Below are positions 61,630 to 64,000 of a stretch of 64,000 nt of DNA, one piece after another. The stretch comes from CAVPKN01 sp963832835 (lineage in GTDB: Bacteria > Chlamydiota > Chlamydiia > Chlamydiales > JAAKFR01), in contig CAWHVD010000001.1 of the NCBI GenBank assembly GCA_963832835.1, forward strand, positions 1,054,001 to 1,118,000, given 5' to 3'. Under the pieces are notes generated by a model that saw only the letters and a program-made list of their open reading frames with translations, did not search any database and was not told where the DNA came from. The position numbers and the translations under genes were made by a program. Position 1 is the stretch's first letter, and each line of letters starts with the position of its first letter.

Positions 61630-62939
61630 GGTCGCAGGTTAGCAAGGATGGTATCGGTAACCTCTTTCAGCAGCTTCAAGATGTTGGAGCGTGCCTGATG
61701 ACACTGTGATGCCTCTTGCAGGTAGCGTTGCATATCGGTCCGCTCGAGTTGAGTTACTTTTTCCATGCTGTCTTTACGCATTTGGATATTCTCTTTGAAG
61801 AGTTTTTTCTCTTCTTCTGTCCAGGTTAGCTTATCGAGGGGGATGTCAACACCAATGGCACGCGCTTTCTCAATTAGTGCTTTCATTTCTTCATTTTGGG
61901 TCCAGTCGATCGGACCCTTTTCAGAATTGATTTTAGAAAGCAAAAGGGTGAGTACATCGACATTATCGGTGCGCTCTTTGATACGTAGATAGAGCTCATG
62001 AGCTTCCCGTTCGGCTTGGCCCAAAATTCGGGCCATAAGAGCCATAAAGCGGATATAGATGTTCTCCACACTACCCACAACTTTTTGGGGACTGGCATGT
62101 GAGCTGGATCCAGTTGCTTGAACACGTCCTCCATCCTTGGAAGCGCTAGGAGTTCTTCCAACTCCTGCTTGCATACCGCTGATAGCATTTATACCTTTCT
62201 TCTTTTCAGATTGAGAGTTGGAGCCTTTTTCGTGGGGATTATGCTGGCCTCCCTGCTCATTTTCTTCGTCTTGCCCTTTTTGATTCTGCTGGCCCTCTCC
62301 ATCACGTTCAAAACGGCTTTGCTCTTGGGTGATGCGTTCAAAAGGGGAAGCACAGGTTGACAAAAATGCGCTGCGCCCCACTTCTTTTCCCAGAGGCCGT
62401 TCATTTTTGGGAGTGTCGTTTTTGACCTGTTCCCGTTTACCAGCCAAAGTCGAGTTGAATGTGCGAGCGAGTGTAAAAAGAGACGAATAGACAACTTCAG
62501 TTCCTCGCGGTGCGCCATTGCCTTGTGCTTGTGAGTTGCCTGCGCTGCGAGATTGCTGGCCTTCTCGTACATGACTATTTGTCCCTAGACGAGGTTTTTC
62601 ACCTTTGGAATGTGCCTGCGTATTTTCGGAAGCTTTGCCATCCTGTTTAGCTGCCAATTGCCGGAGCAGATCCGCAATCTCTCCTTCAATTTCTACGAGT
62701 TCAGGAGTGATGTGAATAAAGACGAATTCGCGAAGGGCATCAGGGGGTCGCTTTTGTAAGTTCGCTTCTTGCAGGAATTGATCCACAGCCTCGGTAACCG
62801 ACTCAGTGTCGGCAAAAGCGACCAATGTATGCTCTTTGCCACCCTCGGCTTTCAGCGTTCCCTGGTTTTTTGTGCTTGCCGCTGCTGGATCGCAGCCCAC
62901 CTTTTCCGTATGCACGGATTGTGATAACCCTATTCCCAT
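61626..62939 (-). CDS. First gene of translocator operon: unknown T3SS-associated protein
   Basis: The 437-residue protein has a long polar N-terminus rich in Gln, Glu, Gly, Ser and Lys (no TM segment or signal peptide) and a helical C-terminal domain from about residue 280 (NIYIRFMALMARILGQAERE, TDMQRYLQEASQCHQARSNI). It is coupled to the chaperone gene by a four-base overlap, which suggests a secreted substrate, a tip-like protein or a co-chaperone. Its low-complexity N-terminus resembles those of CopB and CopD here. In Chlamydia a small gene also sits beside the chaperone; whether they are homologous is not visible. A possible -10 (TATACT) lies in the 140 bases upstream. Confidence 0.65.
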   Translation of the reverse strand: MGIGLSQSVHTEKVGCDPAAASTKNQGTLKAEGGKEHTLVAFADTESVTEAVDQFLQEANLQKRPPDALREFVFIHITPELVEIEGEIADLLRQLAAKQDGKASENTQAHSKGEKPRLGTNSHVREGQQSRSAGNSQAQGNGAPRGTEVVYSSLFTLARTFNSTLAGKREQVKNDTPKNERPLGKEVGRSAFLSTCASPFERITQEQSRFERDGEGQQNQKGQDEENEQGGQHNPHEKGSNSQSEKKKGINAISGMQAGVGRTPSASKDGGRVQATGSSSHASPQKVVGSVENIYIRFMALMARILGQAEREAHELYLRIKERTDNVDVLTLLLSKINSEKGPIDWTQNEEMKALIEKARAIGVDIPLDKLTWTEEEKKLFKENIQMRKDSMEKVTQLERTDMQRYLQEASQCHQARSNILKLLKEVTDTILANLRP

Positions 62940-63080
62940 AATCTATACCGCCCCCAAAGAAAATCAGTCAGTTAACCTAGTATAAGTTCTCATTTCCTGC
63001 AAGTGCATTGACTTAAAGAGGCAAGACCACTAGCATTTGTAAATCACCATGCGGATCAATGTCTTTTTGACTGTATGTGT

Positions 63081-63162
<82 letters not shown>

Positions 63163-63195
63163 AAGTTTTTATCTTAACAACTAAGGAAGTTGCTT

Positions 63196-63312
63196 ATGAC
63201 AAAAGAAACCGTTAAACACCGCAAAGAAGACAAGAAAAAACCAACGCTTTCAACGAAAGAAAAAAAAGCGAAAAAGCAAGAAAAGAAGCAGAACAAAAAA
63301 ACTGGTTCTTAG
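63196..63312 (+). CDS. Tiny lysine-rich protein (38 aa)
   Basis: Starts at ATG 63196 after AAGGAAG and encodes 38 residues, 16 of them Lys (MTKETVKHRKEDKKKPTLST, then a KKAKKQEKKQ tract). It has no TM segment; the high charge suggests RNA or DNA binding or disorder. It follows the tRNA by 34 bases and ends before a hairpin, so it forms its own small transcription unit. A chance frame is possible, but the ribosome site, spacing and hairpin support a gene. Confidence 0.55.
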   Translation: MTKETVKHRKEDKKKPTLSTKEKKAKKQEKKQNKKTGS

Positions 63313-63323
63313 TCCCTTTTATG

Positions 63324-63352
63324 CCCCTTTGAGCATGTCAGTGCTCAAGGGG
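63324..63352 (+). terminator. Hairpin after the lysine-rich gene
   Basis: CCCCTTTGAGCA pairs with TGCTCAAGGGG with one bulged base. It follows the stop by 12 bases. The T tract is poor, so termination may be partial. Confidence 0.45.
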
Positions 63353-63453
63353 ATTATCATTCTGTAAAGATCTGTAAATTAGTAACAGCTTAATGTTCCT
63401 CTGTTAACACAGACTCGACTTTAGGATTTTTTAGTAAATCTTTGATCCTATGA

Positions 63454-63740
63454 TGCTTGTCGCAGCCCTTCAGGCTGCTGGTTTTTTTTGCTCTTTGACC
63501 CAGGGCGTTGCCCTGGGCTGGCACTGTCTCAGCCCTTCGGGCTGAAAGGGCTCTGCCGAACGGAAGATGTTTATGCACAAGATTTTTCAGCTCTCTGGGC
63601 TGAGTTAGGGACTCTGCATAATGAAAACCGTTTCCAACAAAACTTTTTTTCAGCCTGAAGGTTGAGACAGTGCTAGCCCAGGGCAACGCCCTGGGTCAAA
63701 GAGCAAAAAAAACCAGCAGCCTGAAGGGCTGCGGCAAGCC
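63454..63740. repeat. Large inverted repeat, 90-bp arms with ~107-bp spacer
   Basis: Left arm 63454-63543 and right arm 63651-63740 are almost perfect complements (CAGCCCTTCAGGCTGCTGGT, GACCCAGGGCGTTGCCCTGG). Each arm itself contains short palindromes (CAGCCCTTCAGGCTG, CCAGGGCGTTGCCCTGG). No gene is credible inside it. It fills most of the gap between 63313 and 63896; I see nothing else there. Confidence 0.9.
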
Positions 63741-63896
63741 TGATAAACTGAGACATAACGAGAAAATAGTAAGTATTTTAGTAAAAACAAGCTACATATT
63801 ATTTCCTAACCTATTGATCTCATTAGACTTTTAATTCAAATTATGATTATAATGAAAAGCTGAGGTGGAACGATTTTAAATTAGTTAAAAGGTTAT

Positions 63897-64000
63897 ATGA
63901 AAATAAGTGTTTTATGCGCATGGCTTGTACTATGCGCCCCGGTAGTGATGGCAAAAGAAGATGGCAAAACGCTTTCGGGCATGACTCCTTTGACAAATCC
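63897..64000 (+). CDS. N-terminus of an exported protein (cut by window edge)
   Basis: Starts at ATG 63897 and runs off the right edge. The visible 34 residues begin with a signal peptide (MKISVLCAWLVLCAPVVMAK, cleavage likely after VMA), then EDGKTLSGMTPLTNP. Possibly periplasmic or outer membrane. No family can be named from this part. Confidence 0.6.
   Translation, partial: MKISVLCAWLVLCAPVVMAKEDGKTLSGMTPLTN

Noticed and set aside
63390..63686. 98-codon open frame on the minus strand.
   Set aside because: It runs through the large inverted repeat and its loop, with no credible start signal or domain.

Overview
The window looks like part of the chromosome of an environmental, amoeba-associated chlamydia (Chlamydiota, Parachlamydiales type). 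Four things point there. There is a type III secretion translocator operon with a LcrH/SycD-type chaperone, CopB-like and CopD-like proteins (58127-62939). There is a CPAF-type S41 protease with its His, Ser and Glu residues in place (54423-56171). The methionine aminopeptidase carries an N-terminal SEC-C zinc motif. There are several eukaryote-like modules (F-box, LRR, WD40). A species cannot be fixed from sequence reading alone.

Layout. 1-11.4 kb: a minus-strand arginine succinyltransferase (AST) catabolic cluster (M20 hydrolase, class III aminotransferase, astA, astD, astB, FAD/Fe-S oxidase). It is split between astA and astD by two tandem F-box genes and repeat debris. 11.4-17.7 kb: a small conserved gene, a membrane/coiled-coil protein, a two-TM protein, a translationally coupled marC-marC-truA-map operon and a short adenylate/nucleotide kinase. 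17.7-22.9 kb: repeats around a broken F-box gene, a response regulator-GGDEF protein, a fused pyrimidine/thiamine-type ABC permease plus binding protein, and fumC. 22.9-31.8 kb: two giant paralogues combining an N-terminal helical region, a nucleotidyltransferase-like core, a kinase-like segment, LRRs and a C-terminal WD40 propeller of 7 or 5 blades. 31.9-42.1 kb: transporters (sugar porter, SulP, NhaD, TerC), two secreted DUF3892-like proteins, an SPW/VKOR-like membrane protein and a class III nucleotide cyclase. 42.3-46.7 kb: a mosaic of a large DUF6119-like protein, transposase and AbiEii fragments, an IS3 remnant fused to a shadow copy of atpD/atpC, and a hicAB toxin-antitoxin pair. 46.8-53.6 kb: a complete F-type ATP synthase operon. 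53.9-63 kb: pterin dehydratase, CPAF, ispH, a methyltransferase and the T3SS translocator operon. The window ends with tRNA-Leu(UAG), a tiny lysine-rich protein, a large inverted repeat and the start of an exported protein.

The most striking feature is the load of short non-autonomous repeats of at least four unrelated families. Family A is a 163-bp MITE with ~40-bp terminal inverted repeats: four full copies of identical length and three fragments. Family B is a ~118-bp palindromic element. One copy sits in frame inside atpG, adding about 40 residues to the gamma subunit, much like a Rickettsia palindromic element. Other copies supply the stop codons of atpE, a sugar transporter and an ABC transporter, or the N-terminus of an antitoxin. 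Family D has IS5-like ends, and family C is a near-perfect 180-bp palindrome.

As a whole the genes describe an intracellular bacterium that can take up host sugars, burn arginine via succinylated intermediates to glutamate and succinate feeding the TCA cycle (fumC), make ATP with its own F-type synthase, sense with cyclic nucleotides, and deliver effectors (F-box and WD40 proteins are candidates) through type III secretion. Functions are inferred from motifs and context; no database search was run.
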